The position numbers and the translations under genes were made by a program. A stretch of DNA of 64,000 bases from Candidatus Omnitrophota bacterium (GTDB lineage Bacteria > CAIJMQ01). The stretch is from positions 100,970 through 164,969 of the forward strand of contig JAHJCU010000008.1 of assembly GCA_018812925.1 (NCBI GenBank), written 5' to 3'. The notes below the pieces were generated by a model. It had not been told where the DNA came from. It did no database searches and saw nothing but the letters and a program-made list of their open reading frames with translations. This document shows, piece by piece, positions 6,977 to 16,383 of this stretch (its first letter is position 1; every line of letters starts with the position of its first letter).

Positions 6977-8119
6977 ATGAAGAATAAAACGGACACCAAA
7001 TTCATTAAAGAGGCATTGGCTCTCGCAGTAAAAGCCGAAGGGCTCACGTCCCCCAATCCTTTGGTCGGCGCTGTTATCGTAAAGGGGAACAAAATTATCG
7101 GAAGAGGTTATCATAAAAGAGCAGGTTCTAAGCACGCTGAAATCCTTGCCCTTGAATCAGCAGGAAAGCCTGCCCACCAGCCCGCTACGAAGCTGGCAGG
7201 CAACCGAAAGGCAGGCGGGAAAACAAAAGGAGCTACTCTGTATATCAACCTTGAGCCATGCGCTCATTACGGTAAAACACCGCCCTGCGCTCCCGAAATA
7301 ATAAAAGCAGGTATAAAAAGAGTTGTAATAGCTATGCCGGACCCAAATCCTTTGGTCAATGGTAAGGGGATAAAGAAACTTAAATCCGAAGGGATAGATG
7401 TACAAGTCGGTATCCTTGAACAGGATGCTAGAAAAATAAACGAAACATATATCAAATATATGACTAAAAAAATGCCGTTTGTAGTTTTGAAATGGGCTAT
7501 GAGCTTAGACGGTAAAATAGCCACTCGTAAAGGCAATTCAAAATGGATTTCAGGGAAGGCTTCCAGAGAATTCACACAAAAATTAAGAGGTAAATTCGAT
7601 GCGGTTCTAATAGGGATAGAAACACTTCTTAAAGATAACCCTCAACTTAACACTCACGGTTTGGAAATAAAAGAACCAAAAAGAATAATTATTGACAGTA
7701 AAGGAAGAATCCCTTTGGATTGCAATCTGTTAAAAACTAAAGGTGGACAGATTATAATTACCACAACAGATAAAATAAGCAAAAAGAAAATAAGAGATTT
7801 GAAGGAAAAAGGAGCAGAGATTATAGTTATTTCTTCAAAAGAAGGCAGAGTCGACTTAAAGAAACTTATGATAGAATTAGCCAAACGAGAAATTACATCT
7901 ATATTGGTTGAAGGCGGCGGAACAATAAATGCTTCATTTATAGAAAATGCCTTGGCAGATAAATTTGTGGCATTTTTATCTCCTATGATAATCGGCGGTA
8001 AAAACGCAATTTCCCCTGTAGAAGGAAAAGGAATAGAAAAAATAGCCAATGCTGTAAGAATCCGCGACTTATCTATAAGGAAAATGGGAGAAGATGTAGT
8101 AATGGAAGGATATTTATAA
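6977..8119 (+). CDS. ribD: Bifunctional pyrimidine deaminase/reductase RibD
   Basis: RibD catalyses the second and third steps of riboflavin synthesis. The N-terminal deaminase domain has the zinc site HAE (residues 53-55) and PCAHYGKTPPC (94-104). The C-terminal reductase domain has KWAMSLDGKIATRKGNSKWISG near residues 170-190 and the VEGGGTINASF loop near 312. The 380 residues are slightly long because about 20 residues (64-83, rich in A, G, K and P) are inserted between the two deaminase motifs. The inserted DNA is a GC-rich palindromic repeat (7168-7219). First gene of ribD-ribE-ribBA-ribH; no ribosome site is visible. Confidence 0.95.
   Translation: MKNKTDTKFIKEALALAVKAEGLTSPNPLVGAVIVKGNKIIGRGYHKRAGSKHAEILALESAGKPAHQPATKLAGNRKAGGKTKGATLYINLEPCAHYGKTPPCAPEIIKAGIKRVVIAMPDPNPLVNGKGIKKLKSEGIDVQVGILEQDARKINETYIKYMTKKMPFVVLKWAMSLDGKIATRKGNSKWISGKASREFTQKLRGKFDAVLIGIETLLKDNPQLNTHGLEIKEPKRIIIDSKGRIPLDCNLLKTKGGQIIITTTDKISKKKIRDLKEKGAEIIVISSKEGRVDLKKLMIELAKREITSILVEGGGTINASFIENALADKFVAFLSPMIIGGKNAISPVEGKGIEKIANAVRIRDLSIRKMGEDVVMEGYL
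7168..7219 (+). repeat. GC-rich palindromic repeat inserted in frame in ribD
   Basis: GCCTGCC (7168-7174) is inverted as GGCAGGC (7195-7201), with a second copy GGCAGGCGGG at 7210-7219; CCAGC/GCTGG (7177-7181 with 7192-7196) forms an inner stem. It is far more GC-rich than the flanks and adds about 20 residues without breaking the frame. A similar sequence is inserted in the alkyltransferase gene (18511-18559). Confidence 0.65.
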
Positions 8120-8135
8120 ATCGTCAGAAAAATAA

Positions 8136-8199
8136 CGGTTATAGGTTATCGGTTATCGTAAAAAAACGAAAACCGAATACCGAAAACCGCTAACCGATT
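8136..8199. repeat. Heptamer-period repeat pair (class GGTTATC)
   Basis: Left arm ggttata, ggttatc, ggttatc; right arm ccgaata, ccgaaaa, ccgctaa, ccgatta; both step by seven bases and are inverted relative to each other around an A-rich loop. It fills the gap between ribD and ribE. The same class is at 16838-16904. Confidence 0.7.
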
Positions 8200-8208
8200 A
8201 GTTGAAAC

Positions 8209-8841
8209 ATGTTCACCGGAATAATTGAAGAAATAGGTAAAATATCTAAAATAGAAAAGAGCGGCAATGTTTGGACCTTTACCGTTAACGCGCCCAAGAT
8301 ATGCAAAGACGGTAAAAACGGTGACAGCATATCCGTTGACGGAGTTTGTCTTTCCGTAACGGATATACAAAAGAACACGTTCAAAGTGCAAGCTATACGC
8401 GAAACATTAGAAAAAACTACGCTTTTAAGTTTTAAAGAAAACAGGAGCGTAAACCTTGAAAGAGCGGTAAAACCTACAGACAGATTGGGAGGACATATTC
8501 TCACAGGACATATTGACGCGATAGGAGAAATAATTGAAAAAAGCAAAGGGGAAACTTTTAGTTTGAGAATAGAATCTCCCCTACCCCTAATGAAATATAT
8601 AGTCCCAAACGGCTCTATAGGAGTCGACGGAATAAGCTTAACCATAAAAGAAGTAGAGACTTCTTCGTTCAAAATTACTATAATTCCATATACAACATCT
8701 TTTGCTACGATAGGAATAAAAAAGATAAACGATAAAGTAAACCTCGAAGTAGATATACTGGCAAGATATGTAGAAAAGGCCATATCTGAGAAAAGAGAAA
8801 TAATTACATCTGAATTTCTAAAAGAAAAAGGATTTCTATGA
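8209..8841 (+). CDS. ribE: Riboflavin synthase alpha chain
   Basis: Riboflavin synthase turns two molecules of dimethylribityl-lumazine into riboflavin and a pyrimidinedione. The 210-residue protein begins with the invariant MFTGIIEE and consists of two lumazine-binding barrels; the second starts near residue 97 with GGHILTGHIDAIGEI. Length and motifs are normal. The start is clear from MFTGII although no ribosome site precedes it, only the heptamer repeat. The stop overlaps ribBA by four bases (ATGA, 8838-8841), indicating coupled translation. Confidence 0.96.
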   Translation: MFTGIIEEIGKISKIEKSGNVWTFTVNAPKICKDGKNGDSISVDGVCLSVTDIQKNTFKVQAIRETLEKTTLLSFKENRSVNLERAVKPTDRLGGHILTGHIDAIGEIIEKSKGETFSLRIESPLPLMKYIVPNGSIGVDGISLTIKEVETSSFKITIIPYTTSFATIGIKKINDKVNLEVDILARYVEKAISEKREIITSEFLKEKGFL

Positions 8842-10046
8842 AATTTACAAAGGTTAAAGACGCGGCAGAGCAACTCAAAAAAGGCAACTTCGTTATCATT
8901 GTAGATGATGAGGACAGAGAAAATGAAGGAGACCTTATAATAGCCGCAGAGTTTGCGACAGCTGAAAAGATAAATTTCATGACAAAGTACGGCAGAGGTA
9001 TGATATGCATGCCAATAACAAAACAGAGGGCGACAGAGCTGAATCTGCACCAGATGGTTCCAGAAGACAAGAACACAGAAGTCACCCGGTGTAAGTTTAC
9101 TGTTTCTGTTGATGCAAAAAAAGATACAACTACAGGCATATCTGCACATGACAGAGCAACAACTATAAAAACAATTCTAAATCCAAAAACAAAACCGGAT
9201 GACCTTGCAAGACCCGGACATATATTCCCTCTTCAAGCAGAAGATGGAGGAGTTCTAAAAAGAGCAGGCCATACAGAAGCAACAATTGACCTTGCCAAAC
9301 TACTCGGGCTTAAACCAGCAGGGGTTTTGTGCGAAATTATGAACGACAATGGCACAATGGCGCGCCTGCCACAGCTTCAGAAATTTTCCGAACAATTTAA
9401 TATTCCATTATGCACAATAAAAGATTTAATAGCATTCAGAATAAAGGAAGAAAAATTAATAAAAGAAGTGCTTACGACTAATCTGCCGACACCACATGGA
9501 GACTTTAAACTTGTCCTTTATGAATCTCTCATTAATCAGGAAAATTATCTTGCACTTATAAAAGGAGATGTAAAAGGCAAACAAGATGTTCTTGTAAGAG
9601 TTCACTCACAGTGTCTTACAGGAGACGTTTTTGAGTCATTAAGATGCGATTGTGGCAACCAACTTCGAGATGCTCTGACAATGATATCCAAAGAAGGCAA
9701 AGGCGTTTTACTTTATATGCCGCAGGAAGGAAGAGGTATAGGATTAGCCAACAAATTAAAAGCCTATGTTCTGCAGGATAAAGGAAGAGATACAGTAGAA
9801 GCAAATGAAGATTTGGGTTTTAAAGACGATTTAAGAGATTATGGTATGGGTGCGCAAGTTCTGGTAGACTTGGGGCTTTCTACTATAAGACTCTTAACAA
9901 ATAACCCGAAGAAAATTGTGGGTTTACAGGGGTATAAATTAAAAGTTACACAAAGAGTTCCAATAGAAACACCCATTAACAAACGCAATATTTCCTATCT
10001 CAAAACAAAAAAAGAAAAAATGGGACACTTATTGAAAAAGATATAG
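8838..10046 (+). CDS. ribBA: Bifunctional DHBP synthase / GTP cyclohydrolase II
   Basis: The 402-residue fusion supplies both riboflavin precursors. The N-terminal half (to about residue 200) is 3,4-dihydroxy-2-butanone-4-phosphate synthase with [11 protein letters not shown] near residue 23 and the GHxFPL-type segment [12 protein letters not shown]. The C-terminal half is GTP cyclohydrolase II with the zinc cysteines in [20 protein letters not shown] (near 256-275) and the catalytic GRGIGL near 300. Both active-site sets look complete. It overlaps ribE by four bases and is followed by ribH after 40 bases. Confidence 0.96.
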   Translation: MKFTKVKDAAEQLKKGNFVIIVDDEDRENEGDLIIAAEFATAEKINFMTKYGRGMICMPITKQRATELNLHQMVPEDKNTEVTRCKFTVSVDAKKDTTTGISAHDRATTIKTILNPKTKPDDLARPGHIFPLQAEDGGVLKRAGHTEATIDLAKLLGLKPAGVLCEIMNDNGTMARLPQLQKFSEQFNIPLCTIKDLIAFRIKEEKLIKEVLTTNLPTPHGDFKLVLYESLINQENYLALIKGDVKGKQDVLVRVHSQCLTGDVFESLRCDCGNQLRDALTMISKEGKGVLLYMPQEGRGIGLANKLKAYVLQDKGRDTVEANEDLGFKDDLRDYGMGAQVLVDLGLSTIRLLTNNPKKIVGLQGYKLKVTQRVPIETPINKRNISYLKTKKEKMGHLLKKI

Positions 10047-10086
10047 TAAAATAACTAAAAACGAGTATAAAAAAAGGGAGGTTAAA

Positions 10087-10554
10087 ATGATTAAAACATA
10101 TAAAGCTGATTTAGTGGTTAAAGGTAAAAAAATTGCTCTGATATGTTCTCGTTTCAACGAATTTATTACGGGCAAACTCCTTGACGGCGCAATAGACACA
10201 CTTACACGACATGGCGCAAAAGAAAACGAGCTCGAAGTGTTTTGGGTCCCGGGTTCATTTGAAATCCCATATCTCGCCAGCAAACTTGCACAGAAGAAAA
10301 AATACGATGCGATTATCTGCTTAGGCACAGTAATAAAAGGTGACACATCACACTGGGAACACATAGCGAAAGAAGTGACTAAAGGCATAGCTCAAATTTC
10401 TCTTGCAACAGGTATACCTGTGATTTACGGAATACTCACTCCTGATACACTCGAGCAGGCAATTGAAAGAGCAGGAACAAAATCTGGCAACAAAGGCAGA
10501 GACGCCGCATTAGCAGCTATTGAGATGGTTAATTTGTTCGGACAGATAAAGTAA
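10087..10554 (+). CDS. ribH: 6,7-dimethyl-8-ribityllumazine synthase
   Basis: RibH condenses the butanone phosphate from RibB with the ribitylamino-pyrimidine from RibD to give lumazine. The 155-residue protein shows the family segments [32 protein letters not shown] near residue 56 and [25 protein letters not shown] near residue 78, including the catalytic His in the TSHWEH segment. A strong ribosome site (GGGAGG, near 10076-10081) supports the start. It is the last structural rib gene; nusB follows, as in many bacteria. Confidence 0.96.
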   Translation: MIKTYKADLVVKGKKIALICSRFNEFITGKLLDGAIDTLTRHGAKENELEVFWVPGSFEIPYLASKLAQKKKYDAIICLGTVIKGDTSHWEHIAKEVTKGIAQISLATGIPVIYGILTPDTLEQAIERAGTKSGNKGRDAALAAIEMVNLFGQIK

Positions 10555-10556
10555 AG

Positions 10557-10610
10557 CAGTTTTAAGTCATAAGTAATAAGTTTTAAGTAACTGATAAAAA
10601 ACTGTTAATA
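10557..10610. repeat. Heptamer-period repeat (class TAAGTTT)
   Basis: Units ttttaag, tcataag, taataag, ttttaag, taactga step by seven. CAGTTTT at 10558-10564 is inverted as AAAACTG at 10598-10604, closing the array into a hairpin between ribH and nusB. Confidence 0.6.
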
Positions 10611-10637
10611 AACGGTCTTTGATTTGATGGGAAACAT

Positions 10638-11084
10638 ATGAGCTCAAGACGAAAAGCAAGAGAATTGGCTTTGAAGGTTCTTTATCAGAATGATTCTATG
10701 CCCCATGATGGGACAGAACCACTTTCTACTTGGAAAGACACATTCAAGTATCTGACTGATATTATGGATATTGATAAAGAAGAGAAGAAGTTTGCAAAAG
10801 AACTGGTAGAAGGAACTTTAAAAAACATTGAGTTGATTGATCCCAAAATCTCCGAATTTTCTAAACATTGGAAAATCTCGAGAATTTCCGTAGTTGACCG
10901 AAACATTATGCGTATTGCCTGTTACGAGATGCTATTTTCAGAAAAAGTCCCCCATGCAGTATCTATCGACGAAGCAATAGAGCTAAGCAAAAAATATTCT
11001 GCAACAGAAAGTAAATCATTCATAAACGGCGTTTTGGATGGGATATGTAAGGACTTACAAAAAAAATCAAAAATAAAAAATTAA
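10638..11084 (+). CDS. nusB: Transcription antitermination factor NusB
   Basis: NusB is a small all-helical RNA-binding protein acting with NusE in rRNA antitermination. The 148-residue protein has the typical start SSRRKARELALKVLYQ, the central DRNIMRIACYEMLF and the C-terminal IDEAIELSKKYSATESKSFINGVLDGI, all diagnostic. It follows the rib genes, a common arrangement. A weak purine-rich stretch (gatggga) precedes the ATG. The stop lies inside an AT-rich inverted repeat that runs to mutS. Confidence 0.95.
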   Translation: MSSRRKARELALKVLYQNDSMPHDGTEPLSTWKDTFKYLTDIMDIDKEEKKFAKELVEGTLKNIELIDPKISEFSKHWKISRISVVDRNIMRIACYEMLFSEKVPHAVSIDEAIELSKKYSATESKSFINGVLDGICKDLQKKSKIKN

Positions 11085-11124
11085 AATGTAAAATGACAAA
11101 TTAAAATTCAAAATTTTACATTTT
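11083..11124. repeat. AT-rich inverted repeat with 7-base period
   Basis: AAAATGTAAAAT (11083-11094) is a perfect 12-base inverted copy of ATTTTACATTTT (11113-11124). The units aaaatgt, aaaatga, caaatta, aaattca step by seven. It occupies the nusB-mutS gap and could act as a weak bidirectional terminator. Confidence 0.6.
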
Positions 11125-11136
11125 GATATGTAATTT

Positions 11137-13752
11137 ATGGAAGATAAAAACTTCACCCCCATGATTCAGCAGTATCTTACGCTGAAGAGTAAATATCCAA
11201 GCGCCATACTTTTTTTCCGTCTTGGGGACTTCTACGAAACATTCTTTGAAGACGCTAAAATCGCTTCAAAAACCCTGCAAATTGTCCTCACAGCAAGAGA
11301 CGGAGGCAATAAAAAAAAGGTTCCAATGGCCGGTATTCCACACCACGCAGTTGAAGGATATCTGGCAAAACTCATACGAGCCGGGCATAAAGTTGCAATA
11401 TGCGAACAGATGGAAGACCCCAGAAAAGCAAAAGGATTGGTCAAAAGAGAAGTAGTGCGAGTTATTACTCCCGGAACAATAGTCGAATCGTCTCTGTTGG
11501 AAGATAAAGGCAATAATTACATTCTTTCTTTCCGCCCCGACAAAGATAAAGTAGGTTTCTCTTTTCTTGATTGTTCCACAGGCGAATTCAAAGTTTCCGA
11601 AGTTTCACTTGATGAATTCATAATAGAAGTTTCCCGTCTTTCTCCGTCAGAATGTCTACTACCTGAATCGATCGCAAAAGATAATGATTGGCAAAACAAT
11701 CTCAATCATAAAATACGCACCTTTACACCCTACCCCGATTATAATTTTTCACCCGATGTCGCCACACAAACACTAAAAGAACATTTCAACGTTTATTCTT
11801 TGGACGGACTTGGACTCCGCGGGTTTAATTTAGGCATCGCTTCGGCAGGCGCGCTTTTGGATTATGTAAAAGAGATGGAGAAAACAAAACTGGAACATAT
11901 AACAAATATAGAACTTTATTCTCCTTCTGACTTTATGCTTCTTGACGAAGACACACAACGTAATTTAGAACTTTTAAGAACATTTGCGGGAGAAGAACGC
12001 AAAGATACCCTTTATTCAATACTCGACTCCACACTCACGCCAATGGGAGGACGGCTCTTAAAAAGATGGATGCTTAATCCTTTACTGGATGTAAGAACCA
12101 TAAACAAGAGACTGGAGAGTGTAAAAACTTTTACAAAAAATACACCACTATTAGAAGAATTAAGACAGAACCTAAAAGAAGTATACGACCTGGAACGTAT
12201 CATAAGCCGTCTTGATACAAATGTAGCAAAAGGTAAGGACCTTATCGCATTAAAACAATCGTTAAATAAAATCCCGCAAATCAAACAAGTACTTAAAGAA
12301 TGCAAGTTGCCACCGTTGTTAAAGGAACTTGCTTCTAATCTTGACGATGTTAAGGAAATCCGCGAACTCATAGAAAAAGCAATCGTTGATAATCCGCCAT
12401 ATATTTTGACCGAAGGCGATGTCATAAAAGAAGGATATGACAGCGAATTGGACAAGTTAAAAATTGCATCCCGAGAAGGCAAAACCTGGATTGCAGGGCT
12501 TCAGACAAAAGAAAGAGAACGGACAGGAATCAAATCACTAAAAGTAGGTTTTAATAAAATTTTCGGATATTACATCGAGATAACATCATCAAATATTTCA
12601 CAAGCACCATCTGATTATATCCGCAAACAAACTTTAGTTAACTGCGAAAGGTTCATAACTGAAGAACTCAAAGACAAAGAATCCCTCATTATCGGCGCAG
12701 AAGAAAAAATGAGAGAGCTGGAGTATGAAATTTTTCTACAGGTCCGGCTTCTAATCTTAAAAGAATTAAGCAGAATAAAAAATACTGCATCGAACATAGC
12801 AAATTTGGATGTTCTTTCTTCACTCGGAGATATTGCGTTAAAAAATGATTACTGCTGTCCCGAAATAACCGAAACAGGAAAAATCCAGATAAAAGACGGC
12901 AGACACCCCGTGCTGGAAAAAGTTATGCCCAACAACCCTTTTATTCCAAATAACACACTACTTGATGGCAAAGACCATCAGTTGATTATCATCACGGGAC
13001 CCAATATGGCGGGAAAATCTACATACATACGCCAGATTGCTTTAATAGTTTTAATGGCGCAGATGGGCAGTTTCATTCCCGCAAAAGAAGCATCAATTTC
13101 TGTTGTAGATAGATTATTCACAAGAGTCGGCGCAACCGACGATTTAGCAAGGGGCAGGTCAACATTTATGGTCGAAATGAACGAGACCGCGCAGATACTG
13201 CGAAATGCCACACCTAAAAGTTTAATAATACTTGATGAAGTCGGCAGGGGCACATCTACCTATGACGGCGTATCAATAGCGTGGGCTGTTGCCGAATATA
13301 TTCATAATAACCCGAAAATTGCCTGCAAAACATTATTTGCCACACACTATCACGAACTCACCGGTTTGGTTGATTTCTTAAAGAAAGCCCAAAACTACAA
13401 TATTGGTGTAAAAGAATCGGGAGGGAAAATAACATTCATAAGAAAAATACTTCCCGGCGCGCAGGATAAAAGTTACGGAATTCACGTGGCCGCTTTGGCA
13501 GGAATGCCAGACGAGGTTATAAACAGAGCAAACGATATCTTGAAGAGTTTAGAAAGAGAAAAATTTATATCTTCAAAGAAAGGTTCGACAAGAACACCGA
13601 AAATTAAAATAGACCAACTGACATTCTTCTCTCCTAAAGAAACAAGTCATCCTATAATTGAAGAGATTAGAAATTTAAAAGTTGAAGAACTCACCCCGCT
13701 GGAAGCCCTGAACAAGTTGAGCGAACTAAAGAAAAAAGCAAAAGAATCGTAA
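11137..13752 (+). CDS. mutS: DNA mismatch repair protein MutS
   Basis: MutS recognises mispairs and small loops and recruits MutL. The 871-residue protein is full length: the mismatch-binding domain has FFRLGDFYETF (residues 27-37, the F-x-E motif), followed by the connector, lever and clamp domains, and the C-terminal ABC ATPase with Walker A GPNMAGKSTYIRQ near residue 621, STFMVEM, the Walker B region LIILDEVGRGTSTYDG and the FATHYHEL switch. No domain is missing. It has no mutL neighbour. The start is placed at the ATG at 11137; no ribosome site is seen, only the AT-rich inverted repeat. Confidence 0.97.
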   Translation: MEDKNFTPMIQQYLTLKSKYPSAILFFRLGDFYETFFEDAKIASKTLQIVLTARDGGNKKKVPMAGIPHHAVEGYLAKLIRAGHKVAICEQMEDPRKAKGLVKREVVRVITPGTIVESSLLEDKGNNYILSFRPDKDKVGFSFLDCSTGEFKVSEVSLDEFIIEVSRLSPSECLLPESIAKDNDWQNNLNHKIRTFTPYPDYNFSPDVATQTLKEHFNVYSLDGLGLRGFNLGIASAGALLDYVKEMEKTKLEHITNIELYSPSDFMLLDEDTQRNLELLRTFAGEERKDTLYSILDSTLTPMGGRLLKRWMLNPLLDVRTINKRLESVKTFTKNTPLLEELRQNLKEVYDLERIISRLDTNVAKGKDLIALKQSLNKIPQIKQVLKECKLPPLLKELASNLDDVKEIRELIEKAIVDNPPYILTEGDVIKEGYDSELDKLKIASREGKTWIAGLQTKERERTGIKSLKVGFNKIFGYYIEITSSNISQAPSDYIRKQTLVNCERFITEELKDKESLIIGAEEKMRELEYEIFLQVRLLILKELSRIKNTASNIANLDVLSSLGDIALKNDYCCPEITETGKIQIKDGRHPVLEKVMPNNPFIPNNTLLDGKDHQLIIITGPNMAGKSTYIRQIALIVLMAQMGSFIPAKEASISVVDRLFTRVGATDDLARGRSTFMVEMNETAQILRNATPKSLIILDEVGRGTSTYDGVSIAWAVAEYIHNNPKIACKTLFATHYHELTGLVDFLKKAQNYNIGVKESGGKITFIRKILPGAQDKSYGIHVAALAGMPDEVINRANDILKSLEREKFISSKKGSTRTPKIKIDQLTFFSPKETSHPIIEEIRNLKVEELTPLEALNKLSELKKKAKES

Positions 13753-13817
13753 GAGAATTAGACAAATATTTTCTTATTCAAAAGTAAAAAACTTTTTATT
13801 GTAGTTCTTGAATATTT

Positions 13818-14153
13818 TCAACTATGTATTTCGGGAATTTTCTTATTCTGTGCCTTAACCACACCAACAACAAGAACCCTATCACCAAACCAAATTTTAT
13901 CCTTCCCGATTTTTTCCATCATTGTTGATCCATTGAATTTCAATAGTACAATATTACGAGTATTACCAACGGTATGGCTGGTAACTTCTAATACGGGCTC
14001 AGCATATTCAAGATAAATACCTTCGATTTTAATCTTGTGTCCCTCAAAATCTTCGATAGCACTTTTAGTTACTAAGGTTTTCGGACTATTATTCTCACGA
14101 ATACAGCCACTAACCAAAATAGAAAAGGCAATTAATGAGAATAGATATTTCAT
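13818..14153 (-). CDS. Small putative lipoprotein
   Basis: The 111-residue protein has a short hydrophobic signal with a lipobox ending L-V-S-G-C (Cys17), so it should be lipid-anchored in the envelope. The rest is a small beta-rich domain (GHKIKIEGIYLEYAEPVLEV ... GDRVLVVGVV) resembling OB-fold nucleic-acid or ligand-binding lipoproteins; this is inference. It is convergent with mutS and lies downstream of the TauE/SafE gene. A short inverted repeat, AAAAGT/ACTTTT (13780-13785 with 13791-13796), lies between it and mutS. Confidence 0.7.
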   Translation of the reverse strand: MKYLFSLIAFSILVSGCIRENNSPKTLVTKSAIEDFEGHKIKIEGIYLEYAEPVLEVTSHTVGNTRNIVLLKFNGSTMMEKIGKDKIWFGDRVLVVGVVKAQNKKIPEIHS

Positions 14154-14225
14154 TTATATTTTATTCATTAATATTCTCTTACAACTTCTTCAAAACCAAT
14201 TCAGTTGTTATTTTACCTCAACTAC

Positions 14226-14588
14226 TCACCTGGCAAATATCATCTTTAACGCAATCAACAATAACGCCACACCGAATACCTTTTCTAAAACTACACTTGG
14301 TAAATTGGTTGCTATTTTTGCGCCGAATAAACCGCCGATAAAAAAACCCATACAAATAAAGGATGCTATTTTAAGGTCGACATATCCGTGTTTGTAATAT
14401 GTCCATGCGGCGAGTATACCGATTGGAGGAACAAGCAAGGCAAGTGTTGTGCCTTGTGCTTGATGCTGGGAAAGTCCGAATAGAAAAATTAAAGCTGGAA
14501 CAATAATTACTCCACCGCCTATTCCGATTACTCCGCTTAAAGCTCCTGCAAATAACCCTAAAGCAATATAAAGTAAAATATTATTCAT
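14226..14588 (-). CDS. TauE/SafE-type half-size membrane exporter
   Basis: The 120-residue protein has about four transmembrane helices and the family signature GVIGIGGGVIIVPALIFLFGLSQHQAQGTTLALLVPP near the start. TauE/SafE proteins move sulfur-containing or other organic anions across the inner membrane. It is half the size of the usual protein (about 250 residues), so it probably works as a dimer or with a second half encoded elsewhere; an intact N-half and a clean stop argue against a simple truncation. It lies directly after thi4 and cysE, consistent with a sulfur-related role. Confidence 0.8.
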   Translation of the reverse strand: MNNILLYIALGLFAGALSGVIGIGGGVIIVPALIFLFGLSQHQAQGTTLALLVPPIGILAAWTYYKHGYVDLKIASFICMGFFIGGLFGAKIATNLPSVVLEKVFGVALLLIALKMIFAR

Positions 14589-14591
14589 ATT

Positions 14592-15365
14592 TTATAATTT
14601 CTTCAAAACTAATTCTGCAACTTTTTTACCCGATAGAAGCATTCCGCCGAAGATAGGACCCATTCTTGGACCACCGAATACAGCGTTGACCGCCATACCC
14701 GTAACCCAAAGGCCGGGATATACTTCTTTTGTATTTTCTACGATAAGTTTTTCGCCGACTTCCGCCCACATTGGTTTTTCACCGAGCATACCGCCGGTGG
14801 AAGTGTTGAGTTTTACACCCATTTTCTTTTCCATACCTCTTACCACTTCGCAAGGGTGTCCTGTTGCGTCTATGATTATTTTTGCGCCGATTGTTATAGG
14901 GTCAATATGCAGTTTTGCCATTTCTACGGGAGACCAGTTAATTACAATCCCCGTAATTTTGTTTTCCCGTATCATTACATCTTCGCAGGAGATAAGATTA
15001 AAAATCATAGCGCCTGCTTTCTTTGCATTGAAACATAAACCCGATGCCATTTCTACGCAATCAACAATATAATAGTTTTCCTTATATTTCTTTAACCGGA
15101 TATTCTGTTCTTCAAGGATTGGCTTTGCTTCTTCCTGAATGACCGCTTTGTTGAACATCATACCACCGCCCCACATACCGCCGCCGATGGAAAGTTTTCT
15201 TTCAAACAGGGCGACTTTTTTGCCGGCTTTAGCCAGATAATATGCGGCGATAAGACCAGAAGGGCCGCCGCCAACAATAGCGACATCAAGTTCTGTTGCA
15301 GTTCTTAGTTCTTTTGAGTATTCTTCAATAATCGCTTGGGAAATCAGGATTTCGTTCAGTTCCAC
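14592..15365 (-). CDS. thi4: Sulfide-dependent ADP-thiazole synthase (Thi4 family)
   Basis: Thi4 makes the thiazole half of thiamine from NAD and glycine. The protein has the FAD/NAD-fold loop [47 protein letters not shown] and a C-terminal [19 protein letters not shown]. At the position where the yeast enzyme has its suicidal sulfur-donor cysteine, this one has His in KLHIDP, as in the archaeal enzymes that use free sulfide catalytically. I start it at the GTG at 15365 ([16 protein letters not shown], like archaeal homologues), which has AAGGAG seven bases upstream; a TTG 18 bases earlier is less likely. It overlaps the cysE end by 41 bases. Confidence 0.88.
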   Translation of the reverse strand: MELNEILISQAIIEEYSKELRTATELDVAIVGGGPSGLIAAYYLAKAGKKVALFERKLSIGGGMWGGGMMFNKAVIQEEAKPILEEQNIRLKKYKENYYIVDCVEMASGLCFNAKKAGAMIFNLISCEDVMIRENKITGIVINWSPVEMAKLHIDPITIGAKIIIDATGHPCEVVRGMEKKMGVKLNTSTGGMLGEKPMWAEVGEKLIVENTKEVYPGLWVTGMAVNAVFGGPRMGPIFGGMLLSGKKVAELVLKKL

Positions 15366-16332
15366 GCTTCTTCTCCTTCTCAAGTTGTTCGATACGATAG
15401 TTTAAATCCTTTATTTCATCCTGCAGGGAATTAACTTCTTGCGAAGGAGCAACTTCCTGCCCTGTTACTTCCTTCTTATCGTTTTCTATTTTTTCGATGT
15501 GTTCTTTTAAGCCCTTTATTTCATCTTTCAGGGAATTAGTTGTTTGTGAGAACTCAACCTCCTGTTCTGTCTGGCCCTTTTTATCTTCCTGCGCCTGCTT
15601 GATGTATACCTTTAATTGTTTTATTTCACCTTTCAGCGAATCGATTGTCTGTGTGAAATCTACTTGGGATGGGTTTTTCTTATCTTCTTCGGACTGTTCC
15701 AATTTGTTGCTCAAACCTTTTATTTCGTCTTTTAGAGCATTAATGGTTTGCAATACCGGGTCAGGAAGTTTCCCGTGTTCCAGGTCAATTGTTGCTTTTG
15801 CGTGTTTCTTATGTTCCTCGACTGTTCTTCCTGGAACACCCACTACAGTACTATCGGGAGGAACGGATTTTATTACAACAGAGCCCGCACCTATTTTAGA
15901 ACCTTCGCCTATATTAATTGGGCCAAGAATTTTTGCGCCTGTGCCGATTACAACGTTATCTTCAATAGTCGGATGTCTCTTTCCTTTCTTAAGACTTGTG
16001 CCGCCAAGAACAACTCCCTGATACAGAAGAACATCATCACCTATATCAGTCGTCTCACCGATAACCACACCCATACCATGGTCTATAAAAAATCTTCTGC
16101 CGATTTGAGCGCCCGGATGAATTTCAATTCCGGTCATAAATCGGTTAAAGTGGGAAAGAAGCCGCGCCAAAAATAAATAACCATGCTCCCACATAATATG
16201 GGCGATTCTGTGCAGCCATAAAGCGTGCAGTCCCGGATAGCAAAGTACAACTTCCATAGTTGACCTTGCTGCTGGGTCCTCTGCAAAAACGGTTCTTATA
16301 TCTTCTTTTAACAAAGATTTTAAATCTATCAT
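15325..16332 (-). CDS. cysE: Serine O-acetyltransferase with repetitive coiled-coil tail
   Basis: CysE makes O-acetylserine, the acceptor of sulfide in cysteine synthesis. Residues 1-175 are a complete short-form enzyme: [27 protein letters not shown], then left-handed beta-helix hexapeptides with [19 protein letters not shown] and [20 protein letters not shown]. The remaining 155 residues are unusual: four tandem units of about 35 residues, each with (N/D)-(S/A)-L-K-D-E-I-K-G-L and E-x-D-K-K, predicted to form a long coiled coil. Such a tail could mediate oligomer or partner binding. A ribosome site GGAGG precedes the ATG. It shares its end with thi4, and both consume or direct sulfide. Confidence 0.9.
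   Translation of the reverse strand: MIDLKSLLKEDIRTVFAEDPAARSTMEVVLCYPGLHALWLHRIAHIMWEHGYLFLARLLSHFNRFMTGIEIHPGAQIGRRFFIDHGMGVVIGETTDIGDDVLLYQGVVLGGTSLKKGKRHPTIEDNVVIGTGAKILGPINIGEGSKIGAGSVVIKSVPPDSTVVGVPGRTVEEHKKHAKATIDLEHGKLPDPVLQTINALKDEIKGLSNKLEQSEEDKKNPSQVDFTQTIDSLKGEIKQLKVYIKQAQEDKKGQTEQEVEFSQTTNSLKDEIKGLKEHIEKIENDKKEVTGQEVAPSQEVNSLQDEIKDLNYRIEQLEKEKKRGTERNPDFPSDY
15335..15760 (-). repeat. Four tandem ~105-bp repeats in the cysE 3' part
   Basis: The C-terminal half of CysE consists of four consecutive units of 33, 35, 35 and 35 residues with the shared core SLKDEIKGL and a distal DKK. The DNA copies have diverged but keep length and phase, indicating tandem duplication followed by drift. 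Confidence 0.7.
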
Positions 16333-16383
16333 TTAGGATACCTCCGATTTGATATGTTATACGGTTGTCGGGTTTAATTCAAC

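Noticed and set aside
14154-14225. TauE/SafE gene as a truncated pseudogene of a 250-residue transporter
   Set aside because: No remnant of the second half follows within the 72-base gap, and the half protein has a clean start and stop. Half-size members acting as dimers are plausible.
15366-15383. TTG start for thi4 giving an extra RRRRS leader
   Set aside because: The GTG at 15365 has a better ribosome site, gives the VELNE start seen in archaeal Thi4, and shortens the overlap with cysE.
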